64,000 bases of DNA from Thermophagus sp052400625 (lineage in GTDB: Bacteria > Bacteroidota > Bacteroidia > Bacteroidales > Marinilabiliaceae): NCBI GenBank assembly GCA_052400625.1, contig JBQTGH010000005.1; one strand, written 5' to 3'. The notes under the pieces are model-generated. The model did no database searches. It was not told where the DNA came from and was given only the letters and a program-made list of their open reading frames with translations. Position numbers and translations under genes: made by a program. Below, piece after piece: positions 9,218-18,203 of this stretch. Each line of letters begins with the position of its first letter. Within the stretch, counting starts at the first letter, position 1.

Positions 9218-10327
9218 TTATTTTCTGGTTATTTCAACTACTCTTGTCGGGGGTAAATTTTGGTTGCGTTCGTCCACGGACGTCACAACGGCTTCGGCCA
9301 GTTCAGTAAACGCCCTTCCAGTAACAGTATCCGGGTTCAGCGCAGAAGGTTCTCCTTTGTCACCGCCTTCGCGAATGCTCTGCACAATAGGAATTTGCCC
9401 CAGCAATCGGGTCTTCAACTCCTCGGCAAGTCTACGACATCCTCCTTCTCCAAAAATATAATATTTGTTATCGGGGAGTTCGGCAGGAGTAAACCAAGAC
9501 ATATTTTCAACCAACCCGAGGACAGGCACATTGATTTTATCTCCCTTAAACATGCTAATCCCCTTTCTCGCGTCGGCCAATGCAACATCCTGCGGAGTGC
9601 TCACAATAACAGCCCCGGTAATAGAAATGGTCTGAACCGCAGTAAGGTGAATATCACTGGTACCGGGAGGCAGATCAATCAGCAAATAGTCCAGGTCGCC
9701 CCAATCTCCATCGGCAATCAGTTGTTTCAGCGCATTGGTTGCCATGGCACCACGCCACACCAACGCATCATCCGGATCCACAAAATAGCCGATACTCAAA
9801 AGTTTTACGCCATATTTTTCTACCGGAATAATTTTATCCTTTCCGTCTATTTTGCGAAGCAAAGGACGGGCATCCTCAGTATGAAACATTTTAGGGATAG
9901 AAGGCCCGTAAATATCGGCATCCAAAAGTCCTGTTTTATAGCCCATTCGAGCCAATGCCACCGCAAGATTGGCAGACACAGTAGATTTCCCCACCCCTCC
10001 TTTTCCTGAGGCAATGGCAACAACATTTTTTACTTCCGGCAATAATTTTTGTGCAGGTTTGGGAACGCGCGGATTAATTTTAATAAAAATATTTCCTTCT
10101 ATTTCAGCATCCTCACCCACATACTTTTTGATCGCCTGAACCGAGGCTTTCTTAATGGAAGCAATAAATGGATCATTGGTCCTGTCAAATTTAAGACTGA
10201 AACTGATTCGTTTCCCATCAATGCGTATATCGTCTTCGACCATACCCAGGGAAACTATATCTTTTTGCTTTTCGGGATGTACAACGTGCTTTAAGGCATC
10301 TATGATCAGCTTTGGATAGAAACTCAT
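9218..10327 (-). CDS. mrp: Mrp/NBP35-family iron-sulfur cluster carrier ATPase
   Basis: 369-residue P-loop NTPase. An N-terminal MIP18/DUF59-like domain (about 1-90) is followed by the deviant Walker A motif ASGKGGVGKSTVSANLAVALA, LDADIYGPSIP, DYLLIDLPPGTSDIHL and VSTPQDVALADARKG, all signatures of the Mrp/ApbC family, which binds and transfers 4Fe-4S clusters. The usual paired-Cys metal site near the C-terminus is not obvious: a single Cys (EGGCRRLAEEL) is present where CxxC occurs in other members. It is co-transcribed with the downstream NifU-like gene (7 bp) and has its own TACCTTTG box upstream at 10361. Confidence 0.93.
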   Translation of the reverse strand: MSFYPKLIIDALKHVVHPEKQKDIVSLGMVEDDIRIDGKRISFSLKFDRTNDPFIASIKKASVQAIKKYVGEDAEIEGNIFIKINPRVPKPAQKLLPEVKNVVAIASGKGGVGKSTVSANLAVALARMGYKTGLLDADIYGPSIPKMFHTEDARPLLRKIDGKDKIIPVEKYGVKLLSIGYFVDPDDALVWRGAMATNALKQLIADGDWGDLDYLLIDLPPGTSDIHLTAVQTISITGAVIVSTPQDVALADARKGISMFKGDKINVPVLGLVENMSWFTPAELPDNKYYIFGEGGCRRLAEELKTRLLGQIPIVQSIREGGDKGEPSALNPDTVTGRAFTELAEAVVTSVDERNQNLPPTRVVEITRK

Positions 10328-10360
10328 ACCAGATCTTATTTAAACTTTATAAATATAAGG

Positions 10361-10368
10361 CAAAGGTA
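10361..10368 (-). promoter_or_regulatory. Bacteroidetes-type -7 box in front of mrp
   Basis: Minus-strand TACCTTTG (TAnnTTTG consensus) 34 bp before the mrp start, inside an 80-bp spacer. No clear -33 TTTG at the right distance. Confidence 0.45.
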
Positions 10369-10407
10369 AAAAAAAACAGAAAGTGAGCAATAGTTTATTT
10401 GCCTCGA

Positions 10408-10746
10408 TCAAAACCCTTCAGGTTGCCAGAATACTTTAGGGAAATCTACCACCTTATCGTTTACCACTTTTAAGCCCTCCGCCTCGAGTAACTGCTGCAT
10501 GGTTTCCGGATTAGGGAAAGCATGTTTTCCGGTAAGCATCCCATTGCGGTTAACCACCCTGTGGGCGGGGACAAAGTCGGAGTGCGAAAAAGCTTTGTTC
10601 ATGGCCCACCCCACCATTCTTGAGGCTCCTGGTGAACCAATGGCGGCAGCGATCGCACCGTAAGTGGTAACTCTACCGGGTGGAATCAGCTTTACCACTT
10701 CATAAACCTTAACAAAGAAATTATCATTATCCACGATTGCTCTCAA
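10408..10746 (-). CDS. Alkyltransferase-like (ATL) protein, MGMT fold without catalytic Cys
   Basis: 112 residues covering the DNA-binding half of O6-alkylguanine-DNA methyltransferase. Conserved parts are PPGRVTTYGAIAAAIG, the arginine-finger region ASRMVGWAMN (R43) and the active-site strand, which reads VPAHRVV, so Ala61 stands where the alkyl-accepting Cys of PCHRV belongs. ATL proteins with this change bind alkylated guanine, bend the DNA and hand the lesion to nucleotide excision repair; they do not repair it directly. Thermus has a homologue with Ala at this position, from memory. The gene sits 25 bp behind trmB and is probably in the same transcript. The fold assignment is secure; the damage-sensor role is inferred from the substitution. 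Confidence 0.9.
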   Translation of the reverse strand: MRAIVDNDNFFVKVYEVVKLIPPGRVTTYGAIAAAIGSPGASRMVGWAMNKAFSHSDFVPAHRVVNRNGMLTGKHAFPNPETMQQLLEAEGLKVVNDKVVDFPKVFWQPEGF

Positions 10747-10771
10747 TTCAAGCGAATAAAATCAGAAAGAA

Positions 10772-11539
10772 TCATTGATCAGCAGGTTGTTTTTTGCTGC
10801 GGTATTTCACCCCTCTACCCGCGCTGCGATAACTGTCTGGCTCAATTTCAACATCTGGCTCCGTAAGCTGCGAGGCTCCATGAAGTTCAAATTTCAAGTA
10901 CTTAATCGGGATGCCTTGTCCCAACCACTTGGTTTCATAATAAGTTTTAATACTTAAAATTTCATTCTGATACCCATTGCCATACAAGTCAGATTCATCC
11001 ACCAATGGTGTAATCATATTTTCTTCCAACATTGCCTTGGTATAGGTATAAAGAAAATTGCTATCCGTTTTGAGATGAATCACCCCATGGGGTTTCAAAA
11101 ATTGGCTGTATCGCTTAAGGAATACGGTACTGGTCAAACGTTTCCTTACTTTTTTCATTTGAGGGTCGGGAAAAGTCAGCCAGATTTCATCCACTTCCGA
11201 ATGCCCGAAGAAAGAGGCAATAACCTCAATTCTCGTCCGTAAGAAGCCCACATTTTTCAGGCCCTCATTCAGTGCATCGGTAGCGCCACGATGCATCCTG
11301 CTACCTTTAATATCTACTCCGATAAAATTTTTATCCGGATAAAGTCTGCCCAATCCAACTGTGTATTCACCTTTTCCGCATCCCAACTCCAGAACGATCG
11401 GATTATCATTCTTAAAAAAATCCTGTCTCCATTTTCCCTTTAAAGGATGATCGGCATTGAGCACATCCTTGAACTCGGCTTGCACCACATGCGGATAGGT
11501 GTCCATTTCCGCAAATTTTTTCAATTTATTTTTACCCAC
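10772..11539 (-). CDS. trmB: tRNA (guanine-N7-)-methyltransferase
   Basis: Methylates G46 in the variable loop of tRNA using S-adenosylmethionine. Motifs seen are LELGCGKGEYTVGLGRLYP (SAM site), GVDIKGSRMHRG, WLTFPDPQMKKVRKRL and HLKTDSNFLYTYT. The frame is open up to an ATG at 11620, but that start would overlap gldH and add 27 residues without similarity. The GTG at 11539 gives VGKNKLKKFAEM, the usual family N-terminus, and leaves a clean 19-bp gap after the gldH stop, so it is chosen here (255 residues). It belongs to the gldH-trmB-ATL transcript. Confidence 0.93.
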   Translation of the reverse strand: MGKNKLKKFAEMDTYPHVVQAEFKDVLNADHPLKGKWRQDFFKNDNPIVLELGCGKGEYTVGLGRLYPDKNFIGVDIKGSRMHRGATDALNEGLKNVGFLRTRIEVIASFFGHSEVDEIWLTFPDPQMKKVRKRLTSTVFLKRYSQFLKPHGVIHLKTDSNFLYTYTKAMLEENMITPLVDESDLYGNGYQNEILSIKTYYETKWLGQGIPIKYLKFELHGASQLTEPDVEIEPDSYRSAGRGVKYRSKKQPADQ

Positions 11540-11558
11540 AACCAATAATTTGCTTGAA

Positions 11559-12053
11559 CTAATCAGAATTAACTTTCGGCTTTGCCGCTTTTTCGATCCA
11601 TAGAGAGAAGGACCCGACACCCGGCAAGGTCTCCCGTCTCATTCCCTGTGTTACAGAAAACCTATATTGCCCTGGAGAAGTCAATTTTACATCTCTTCTA
11701 TAAATCCAGTATAACGTTTTTCTATTGTCGTTTCCGCGGCCAATCCATTGTCCGGTAGGTTCAGCCAGAAAATATTCCATTGTATCGGTCTGCATGGTGC
11801 CATCGGGGCCCTCCACTTCTATAAAGAGCCACATATTACTATATGGATAATCGTTGGTATGAACCAGAGAAAACCCAACATTCAAAACCTGAGAAGTATC
11901 GTTAATAACCGGTTTAAACACCAGGGTAGAGTCTTTATCCCACGATTGGGCATAAAAATCGCTCCCCTGCTCGTAAAGAGTGCTATTTTGACAGGCACCG
12001 ACCACAAAAACCAGGAAAGTCAATTTCCACAGCCAACTAACTTTTGCTGCCAT
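11559..12053 (-). CDS. gldH: Gliding motility lipoprotein GldH
   Basis: Lipoprotein of the gliding machinery. With the ATG at 12053 the protein begins MAAKVSWLWKLTFLVFVVGAC, a proper lipoprotein signal with a lipobox Cys. An upstream ATG at 12104 would put 17 polar residues before the signal, so it is rejected. The mature part has the family segments FKPVINDTSQVLNVGFSLVH, MWLFIEVEGP and the GRGNDNRKTLYWIYR region. It overlaps the 3' end of ricT by 17 bp, so translation is likely coupled. GldH is needed for gliding in Flavobacterium; here it sits far from other gld genes but in the ricT-gldH-trmB order common in the phylum (from memory). Confidence 0.9.
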   Translation of the reverse strand: MAAKVSWLWKLTFLVFVVGACQNSTLYEQGSDFYAQSWDKDSTLVFKPVINDTSQVLNVGFSLVHTNDYPYSNMWLFIEVEGPDGTMQTDTMEYFLAEPTGQWIGRGNDNRKTLYWIYRRDVKLTSPGQYRFSVTQGMRRETLPGVGSFSLWIEKAAKPKVNSD

Positions 12054-13224
12054 TTGATGGGTTGGAAGTTCTTTTTTTGTTTCTTCTGTTCTGATTGCCG
12101 CCATTTCCGGATCTATTAAAACTTTTTCTTCGTTTACTCTTCTTTTTCCTTGACGATTTCTTATTTTGATTATCGAAGCGTGTTATACTGTCTTCACCGA
12201 CAACATTAGTATAGTCAATTTCGGTATTAATATTATTAAATGTTTCGGAAGTAAGTTTTTCAACTTTCTGCCCCTTTTTATTCAACTCAATAATCTCTTT
12301 CACTTTATCTACGGCCAGCATCACCACATTTCCGGAATTTTCTCTTCCGGCCGCAAACCACATCAATCTTTTAAAGATATCGGTTTTAATATGGTAATAA
12401 GTTTCAGATTCCGTTTCCAGAGGAATATTGGTTGGCGGAAAATCTTTTTGGGCATCAATATAGGTATCCAGCTCATAGTTGAGACAACACTTCAATTTTC
12501 CGCATTGTCCCGCGAGTTTTTGAGGGTTCAGCGATATCTCCTGATACCTTGCAGCATTGGTTGTTACAGAAACAAAATTGGTAATCCAGGTGGAACAACA
12601 CAGTTCTCTTCCGCAAGGACCAATACCGCCGATTCTGCCGGCTTCCTGACGAGCACCAATCTGTCTCATCTCGATTCTGACTTTAAAACGATCGGCCAAT
12701 ACTTTTATCAGCTCGCGAAAGTCGACCCGTTCATCAGCAATGTAATAAAAGATGGCCTTGGTGCGGTCACCCTGATATTCCACATCTCCGATCTTCATAT
12801 TAAGGTTCAGTTGATCGGCGATACGTCGCGACTCCAACATGGTTTCATGTTCCAAAGCTTTGGCCTCTTCCCACTTATCAATATCCACCGGCTTTGCTTT
12901 ACGGTATATCCGCTTATATTCATAGGCTGCGGGGTCCAGATTGCTTTTTTTCATTTGTAAAAGCACCAACTCTCCGGTTAACGTTACAACGCCGATGTCA
13001 TGTCCGGGAGAAGCCTCAACGGCCACGATATCCCCTTTTTTGATTTTCAGCTGATTGCTGTTACGGTAAAATCCCTTTCTGGTATTTTTAAACTGCACTT
13101 CAACAATATCGGTGGTTTTTCCTCCACCCGGAAGGTCAGACAGCCAGTCGAACACTTCAAGTTTGCCGCACCGACTGCTGCAAGTATTGCATTTGCTGGT
13201 ATGCGCAATGGTCTCTGTTTCCAT
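12037..13224 (-). CDS. ricT: PSP1 domain protein, RicT (YaaT)-like
   Basis: Cysteine-rich PSP1-family protein. In Bacillus the homologue RicT forms a complex with RicA and RicF that carries iron-sulfur clusters and affects RNA maturation; its role in Bacteroidetes is not established. The core has VEVQFKNTRKGFYRN at the N-side and the conserved run of Cys (GRIGGIGPCGRELCCSTW and GQCGKLKCCLNYE), and an additional CNTCSSRCG motif lies near the N-terminus. Translation could start at 13293, but METETIAHTSKC at 13224 gives a better N-terminus. The last 45 residues are a low-complexity Lys/Arg/Ser/Asn tail, probably disordered and RNA-binding. It overlaps gldH by 17 bp. Confidence 0.88.
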   Translation of the reverse strand: METETIAHTSKCNTCSSRCGKLEVFDWLSDLPGGGKTTDIVEVQFKNTRKGFYRNSNQLKIKKGDIVAVEASPGHDIGVVTLTGELVLLQMKKSNLDPAAYEYKRIYRKAKPVDIDKWEEAKALEHETMLESRRIADQLNLNMKIGDVEYQGDRTKAIFYYIADERVDFRELIKVLADRFKVRIEMRQIGARQEAGRIGGIGPCGRELCCSTWITNFVSVTTNAARYQEISLNPQKLAGQCGKLKCCLNYELDTYIDAQKDFPPTNIPLETESETYYHIKTDIFKRLMWFAAGRENSGNVVMLAVDKVKEIIELNKKGQKVEKLTSETFNNINTEIDYTNVVGEDSITRFDNQNKKSSRKKKSKRRKSFNRSGNGGNQNRRNKKRTSNPSNGSKS

Positions 13225-13419
13225 AAAAACGCGATTTAAGAGAGAGCTTTGAACCGTACTGGTTACTGTCCGCTGTGGCCACCTATGATCCAATAAGAAT
13301 CACATGGGTCCCGTCACGGAGCATGGAAAACCGGTCAAAACGGACGGGTAAACACTCGCCAGGGAAATCCCCTTCAATGCTCTCAGGATATATATAAATT
13401 TTAACTACTAAAGGCAGAT

Positions 13420-14559
13420 TCAGACCAAATTGTTCGTTACCCGGAACAATCCGCTAATCTGCATCGACATATCGAAAAGCACAAGTTTATTGTTACCGTT
13501 CTGTTCAATGTGTGCCAGTGCAAGCTCATATTCCTTGACCATCTGTTCCACATTTCGATCGTTCACAAAAGACTTGAAGTTTTCGATAAATTTATTTTCG
13601 GACGGAGTGGCATAAACCAGCTCCGGTATATTAAAATTGGCAATATAACTTTCGCGCAAAATCCGGATGCTGTATTCAAGCAAGTTTTTCAATTGCTCTT
13701 TAGGGAGCAAAGCGACCTTATCCACCCACTCATTAATGGCTGCCAAATTACCGGAATAAGCATTGCGCATGGCCGAGACAAACAAGGAATGAAACAGCTG
13801 TTTTTCCTCACTGTTTTTAATGATATTACGCGCTTCGACAAAATTACCTCTGGAAATCCGAGCTACAGATTTTGCCTCTTCTTCCGGGATCTGAAAAGTT
13901 TCCTGAAGAGCGTGCACCATTGACTCATCATCAATCTTCGGAATTTTAAGCTGCTGCGTTCGGGATAGGATGGTTGGCAATATCCCGGCAGGATAATCAG
14001 ATATCAAAAGAAATAAAGTTCTAGCCGGCGGCTCTTCCAAAATTTTCAGCAACCGATTGGCGGCTTCTTTTCCCATCTTTTCCGGCTGCCAAATAATCAT
14101 AATCTTATATTTGGCCTCAAATGCCTTGAAACTAAGTTTTTTTATTATTTCATTTCCTTCCCTCGAAAAGATTCTCACCTGTCCTCGTTCGGCATTCAGG
14201 AAGGATGACCATTCATGTTTGGTAAAATAGGGGCTCTGCGCCACAAATTGGCGCCACTGACTAAGAAAGTCGTTGCATACCGAGGGCGTATGACCGCCCT
14301 TATTGATCACCGGAAATACAAAATGCAAATCGGGATGTACCAAACGGGACATCTTTTTGCACTCCGGGCAAACCCCGCAGGAATCTTCCGGACCGGGATT
14401 TTGACAATTCACATATTGAGCAAAAGCCAAGGCAAGAGGAATCAATCCTGCTCCCTCCGGTCCCGTAAAAAGTTGAGCATGACTAATCCTGTCTTCTCGA
14501 AACATGGATATCAGATGCTCTTTTATCGACTTTTGTCCTATTACATCTTTAAACAGCAT
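13420..14559 (-). CDS. holB: DNA polymerase III delta' subunit
   Basis: Clamp-loader subunit of the replicative polymerase. The 379-residue protein starts with LFKDVIGQKSIKEHLISMF and SHAQLFTGPEGAGLIPLALAFAQY, a P-loop-like site without a clean GKT, as expected for delta' which does not hydrolyse ATP. The zinc-binding Cys set (CQNPGPEDSCGVCPECKKM) and the sensor/arginine region LLKILEEPPARTLFLLISDYP ... LPTILSRTQQL follow. A TATTTTTG box lies 65 bp upstream. The downstream neighbour ricT is about 195 bp away. Confidence 0.92.
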   Translation of the reverse strand: MLFKDVIGQKSIKEHLISMFREDRISHAQLFTGPEGAGLIPLALAFAQYVNCQNPGPEDSCGVCPECKKMSRLVHPDLHFVFPVINKGGHTPSVCNDFLSQWRQFVAQSPYFTKHEWSSFLNAERGQVRIFSREGNEIIKKLSFKAFEAKYKIMIIWQPEKMGKEAANRLLKILEEPPARTLFLLISDYPAGILPTILSRTQQLKIPKIDDESMVHALQETFQIPEEEAKSVARISRGNFVEARNIIKNSEEKQLFHSLFVSAMRNAYSGNLAAINEWVDKVALLPKEQLKNLLEYSIRILRESYIANFNIPELVYATPSENKFIENFKSFVNDRNVEQMVKEYELALAHIEQNGNNKLVLFDMSMQISGLFRVTNNLV

Positions 14560-14623
14560 ATCAAAAACTATCTTAACAAAGCTGGAAGATCCGACAAATG
14601 CCAGATTTAAAAGATCATTCTTC

Positions 14624-14631
14624 CAAAAATA
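14624..14631 (-). promoter_or_regulatory. Possible -7 box in front of holB
   Basis: Minus-strand TATTTTTG, matching TAnnTTTG, 65 bp before the holB start. No TTTG at the -33 distance, so confidence is low. Confidence 0.35.
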
Positions 14632-14727
14632 CTAATTTTCAACTTCCTTTCTCAATCCTTTTTCTTCGCCACAATTTGAAGTTTTCATCAGCTAGTGGTC
14701 AAAGATAAGAAAAACATTCGGACACTC

Positions 14728-14754
14728 TTTGTCTAAATTATTATCCTACTTTTG
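14728..14754 (+). promoter_or_regulatory. Bacteroidetes-type promoter of the glycosyltransferase gene
   Basis: TTTG at 14728-14731 and TACTTTTG at 14747-14754 on the plus strand. Both boxes match the Bacteroidetes -33/-7 pattern, though the 15-base spacer is short. Its presence argues that the TTG at 14729 is promoter sequence and not a start codon. Confidence 0.55.
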
Positions 14755-14794
14755 TAAAACCCGCCATAAGATTGTTGAAAAAAACCTTTGCCAA

Positions 14795-15910
14795 GTGACG
14801 CGATCAAAAGAACCTGTTGCCAACAGGCCCAAAACCATACTTATCTGTCCACTCGACTGGGGGCTTGGACATATGTCACGCGACCTGCCCCTTATCAAGG
14901 AGTTCAGGAAGCACGGTCATCGGGTGATTGTGGCTGCTTCTTCAAGACTTATCGAATGGCTTAAAACGGAATACTCTGACACAGAAACAGTATTTTTCCC
15001 GGGACCAGAAATACGCTATGGACAAAAAGGAACGCTGATACTGAAGTTGTTGTTTCAACTTCCACTGTTAATATGGTGGTACTTCCGGGAGAAAAGATAT
15101 ACTGCCAATCTGATATCCCGATATCATCCTGATCTGATCATTTCCGATAACCGATACGGGGTAAGACACCGTTCAACATTTTCCGTTATTGTCACCCACC
15201 AGTTGATGCTGAAACTCCCCCTATACATTAAATGGTTTGAATATCCATTGCATCTGTTAATCAAAAAGCTGATACAATTCTTTGACGAATGCTGGGTGCC
15301 CGACTTCAAAAAAGAATTTTCTCTGGCCGGCGATCTGGTTCACAAATACCGATATCCCAAAAACATCAAATTGATTGGTCCTCTTTCACGGTTCGACGAT
15401 TCCAAAAACCAATTAAAATATAATCTAGGCTTAAAACCCGGCACCCTATTGGCCATCATCTCCGGCCCTGAACCGCATCGCACACTATTGGAAAAAGAAC
15501 TAATAAAACTATTTGATCATTACCGAGGGAAAGTTTGCCTGATAAGAGGGAAAGGATTCAACCGGAGGTTTTTAAAAGCTCAAACTGCAACCAGGGAAAT
15601 ATACAACCACTTACCTACCCCGGAACTACATGAAAAAGCAGCAACCTCCGAAATCATAATCACCCGTTCGGGTTACTCAACCATCATGGATATGTACATT
15701 CTAAAACAAAGCATGTTTATGATCCCAACTCCCGGACAAACCGAGCAGGAATATCTGGCCAAATTTCATCATAGAAAAAGTCCGTCGAAATTCCCCTTTG
15801 AAGAGCTGAAACGTCTCCGACCATTCTATTTTACCCCACCCCCCGACGATATTAGAGCGGCAGCCATGAAAAAAGACTTCCGAGAGATTCTGAAAGACTT
15901 TTTAGAATAG
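14795..15910 (+). CDS. GT-B fold glycosyltransferase, MurG/UDP-GlcNAc transferase-like
   Basis: Protein of about 371 residues with two Rossmann-like halves. The N-terminal domain begins TILICPLDWGLGHMSRDLPLIKE, which resembles the GGTGGH loop region of MurG-type enzymes. The C-terminal domain has IISGPEPHR, then EKAATSEIIITRSGYSTIMD and MIPTPGQTEQEYLA, the donor nucleotide-sugar site of family 28 glycosyltransferases (SGYST and PxPGQxEQ). The donor and acceptor cannot be read from sequence; envelope glycolipid or polysaccharide synthesis is the likely use. The frame opens at a TTG at 14729 inside the promoter, so GTG at 14795 is chosen; this start is uncertain because no ATG precedes the conserved domain. 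Confidence 0.75.
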   Translation: MTRSKEPVANRPKTILICPLDWGLGHMSRDLPLIKEFRKHGHRVIVAASSRLIEWLKTEYSDTETVFFPGPEIRYGQKGTLILKLLFQLPLLIWWYFREKRYTANLISRYHPDLIISDNRYGVRHRSTFSVIVTHQLMLKLPLYIKWFEYPLHLLIKKLIQFFDECWVPDFKKEFSLAGDLVHKYRYPKNIKLIGPLSRFDDSKNQLKYNLGLKPGTLLAIISGPEPHRTLLEKELIKLFDHYRGKVCLIRGKGFNRRFLKAQTATREIYNHLPTPELHEKAATSEIIITRSGYSTIMDMYILKQSMFMIPTPGQTEQEYLAKFHHRKSPSKFPFEELKRLRPFYFTPPPDDIRAAAMKKDFREILKDFLE

Positions 15911-16089
15911 TTTAATCATCCCCAATTCATGGATCAAAATTTTATGGAAACTCAGCAATGCATTTAGACCCTAATGACTAGATTTTCATAATAATTACCC
16001 CCTGTCCTGCAATGGTTCAATCGTCGACAAAAAACCACCATTCATCACAATTAAGCAACCTTTTGTGATAAAACCAGTATCCACTAAAA

Positions 16090-16632
16090 ATGATTATGGA
16101 GAAACAGGAAACTTTTCTGAATATTCTCCGTAACAATTCGAAACAAACCAAAAAAAGAAAAATGAGTCTCTCGCTAGTCGCACTGTTTACAGGCGTCGCT
16201 TCATTTTTGTCTTACTTTGCGATTCGTAGGTTCTTCCCGGAATTGGCAAGAAAACAAGCTTCCAAACAGCTTGAAGAAGTGCTGTTCCCCAAAGGGAACC
16301 GACAGAAAGATGAAGTCTTAAAAGCGTTTCGCGAAATAACAGAGGGTCGTTTCAGCGAGGAAGAAATGTTAGACTATTTTTTCAAGATAAAAGGGTTGCA
16401 GACCATTGAAATAAATTCAAAAACCAACTTTTGGTTAAAAAAATATCTTTTCAGCCCGACAACGATTAAACTTAATTATTTTGAACAAGTCAATTTTTAT
16501 AAAACGTTCTTGAATTTACCGATTGCCCGAATGGAAAGCCCTGCAAAGCCGATGGATTCTCCGTCCAGACCTTCGGACAAACAACCTACTCAAAAGAATC
16601 ACATTGTTCGACTTAGTAAAACCGCTCAGTAA
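16090..16632 (+). CDS. Unknown protein with one membrane segment
   Basis: Not recognised. The 180 residues start with a polar, Lys-rich stretch, then one predicted membrane helix (about residues 26-46, SLSLVALFTGVASFLSYFAI), then a charged helical region (KQASKQLEEVL, EVLKAFREITEGRFSEEEML) and a Pro/Ser-rich tail. It has no Cys or catalytic-looking motif. It stands alone between a glycosyltransferase and a convergent gene and ends before a strong hairpin at 16653. Either of the two adjacent Met codons (16090 or 16096) could start it. Confidence 0.6.
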   Translation: MIMEKQETFLNILRNNSKQTKKRKMSLSLVALFTGVASFLSYFAIRRFFPELARKQASKQLEEVLFPKGNRQKDEVLKAFREITEGRFSEEEMLDYFFKIKGLQTIEINSKTNFWLKKYLFSPTTIKLNYFEQVNFYKTFLNLPIARMESPAKPMDSPSRPSDKQPTQKNHIVRLSKTAQ

Positions 16633-16652
16633 ATAACTGAAATAAAAAATAC

Positions 16653-16720
16653 GAACACCCGGCAACTGCTTCACTTATTCTTCATGGCCCTTGATAGTGT
16701 TGCAATACAACCGGGTGTTC
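16653..16720. terminator. Long hairpin between convergent genes (bidirectional terminator candidate)
   Basis: Perfect 10-bp inverted repeat GAACACCCGG / CCGGGTGTTC with a 48-base loop, A-rich on the left side and T-rich (TTCTTTATAAAGG) on the right. It lies between genes ending at 16632 (+) and 16862 (-). The loop is longer than usual for an intrinsic terminator. Confidence 0.5.
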
Positions 16721-16861
16721 TTCTTTATAAAGGTTTTCTTTGATTTTTATTTTATTCCACTGCACTTTTTTTTGGCACAGATACAAAAAAACAGATCATC
16801 CCATTGTTTTTCAGAACGATAACAATTCAGCCGGAACAATAGCGGACGGCGATGAAGTAAT

Positions 16862-17719
16862 TCAATCAGTTATTTCGGCAGTCATGGGATTTTTCAGCCC
16901 TTTAACATCCACAAAGACAGCCTTGACGGAGCCTACGAGTATTTTTGCTTCCACCACAATCGGGATCCGACACTCATCATCGGTTACCCAGACCACCATA
17001 TCTTCTCCTTCTTCAAAGATAGTACCCTCCACCAGCAGCGGGGAAAATTTCAAGCACCTAAAGCGACGGCCATCTCTGTTTTTAATGATTTCTTTTCCGA
17101 GGAATCTAATATACAAATTATGCACCTCGCCGTCAACGATCAAATTAATGGGAATCTTATCATTGACTTCATACCTCGAAAAATCAATATTTCGGGCCTG
17201 ATAAACCATTGATAAAAGATCATAGGAGCATTCAGGCCATGTCAATACGGTATCAAAATTGGGACGTTTCGGTTTTTGAATATTGGCTCGGATAACCCGT
17301 TCTTCTCCATCAAACAAATAGTGGTGTTGGGCCTGATAAGATCCCTCATTGGTTTTTCGAAGAAACTCAAAGGGGCGCAGGGAATGAGGATCCACCCAAA
17401 CATCAAAACTGTCTCTAACCTTAAAAAACAGATCATAAGTTTTATAGGTATTACCGTAGGCCTTCATATGCCAGGCGGGTTTTCCTTGCCAGGCGGCTTC
17501 TTCAACCCCAAAAGTCACCAGTCCTGCGTTAATCCATATAAAGCCCCAATTATAGTAGGCATGATAGGTTACCTCCTCTCCCGGGGCAAAAACATTCCGG
17601 TTGTTGAAACACTGGCCCGATATTTCAACTAAGGAACCCCAAAGAAATAGGATCAGCAAAAAACTAAAAATGGATTTATGGGATAAAACCATTTTATAAT
17701 ATCGGACACATCGTTTCAT
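16862..17719 (-). CDS. DUF3108 domain exported protein
   Basis: 285-residue protein with an N-terminal signal sequence (hydrophobic stretch FSFLLILFLWGSLVEISG). The rest matches the DUF3108 pattern: FAPGEEVTYHAYYNWGFIWINAGLVTF at the start, a middle region on WVDPHSLRPFEFLRKTNEGSY, and a late WVTDDECRIPIVVEAKILVGSVKAVF. Family members are periplasmic beta-rich proteins of unknown function, often near envelope genes. The start ATG at 17719 puts nine polar residues before a second Met; either is possible. No promoter box was found close upstream. Confidence 0.75.
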   Translation of the reverse strand: MKRCVRYYKMVLSHKSIFSFLLILFLWGSLVEISGQCFNNRNVFAPGEEVTYHAYYNWGFIWINAGLVTFGVEEAAWQGKPAWHMKAYGNTYKTYDLFFKVRDSFDVWVDPHSLRPFEFLRKTNEGSYQAQHHYLFDGEERVIRANIQKPKRPNFDTVLTWPECSYDLLSMVYQARNIDFSRYEVNDKIPINLIVDGEVHNLYIRFLGKEIIKNRDGRRFRCLKFSPLLVEGTIFEEGEDMVVWVTDDECRIPIVVEAKILVGSVKAVFVDVKGLKNPMTAEITD

Positions 17720-17891
17720 TGGCTTTTACTATTTTACTTCCTTTACAAATGATTGCACCATAGGGATAGATCTTTTTGCCCATAAAATCTTCCTATCGGT
17801 TGACAGCATGTTCAGGCATTAAAGACACACTCCTGCATTGAGCGGATTTCAAGTCAACGAGGTTCTCTATCCAATACTCCACCAACTCGGC

Positions 17892-18203
17892 TTACTGATT
17901 CACCCCACCAATTTTGTTTTCAATCGACTGTATTTTGCCATCCATCCTACCGGAGCGCCCTTTCCTGGCATCAATACTAATGGTGGAATAAATCCTGTCG
18001 GCAACGGGTTCAAGAATCAAATACGCTTTGTTAACTACGTCAAGCGCCTCTTCAAGAGTTTCGGTTTCGATGGTTGTCCCCATTGAATCCAGGCGATAAG
18101 CCACTCCGCTATCCCTTACATATTCCAGTACTTTACTAACATATTGACTGACACTGGCCCCTTTATCGGTGGGAAACATTGCAAAATTCAATAAAACTGA
18201 CAT
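17892..18203 (-). CDS. MTH1187/YkoF-like thiamine-binding family protein
   Basis: 103 residues of the MTH1187 (DUF77) family: NFAMFPTDKGASVSQYVSKVLEYV, then YRLDSMGTTIETETLEEALDVV and RIYSTISIDARKGR. The fold is ferredoxin-like; relatives bind thiamine or its hydroxymethylpyrimidine part and form tetramers. The biological role is not settled. The gene stands alone on the minus strand between two envelope genes, and its C-terminus (MDGKIQSIENKIGGVNQ) is specific to this protein. Confidence 0.85.
   Translation of the reverse strand: MSVLLNFAMFPTDKGASVSQYVSKVLEYVRDSGVAYRLDSMGTTIETETLEEALDVVNKAYLILEPVADRIYSTISIDARKGRSGRMDGKIQSIENKIGGVNQ

Noticed and set aside
9260..10009. Long plus-strand frame (249 codons)
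   Set aside because: It lies antisense to mrp, whose motifs are intact; the translation has no recognisable content.
11540..11620. Upstream ATG for trmB
   Set aside because: It would overlap gldH and add 27 residues without similarity; the GTG at 11539 gives the usual family N-terminus.
12166..12960. Plus-strand frame of 264 codons
   Set aside because: It is antisense to ricT, which has clear Cys motifs on the minus strand.
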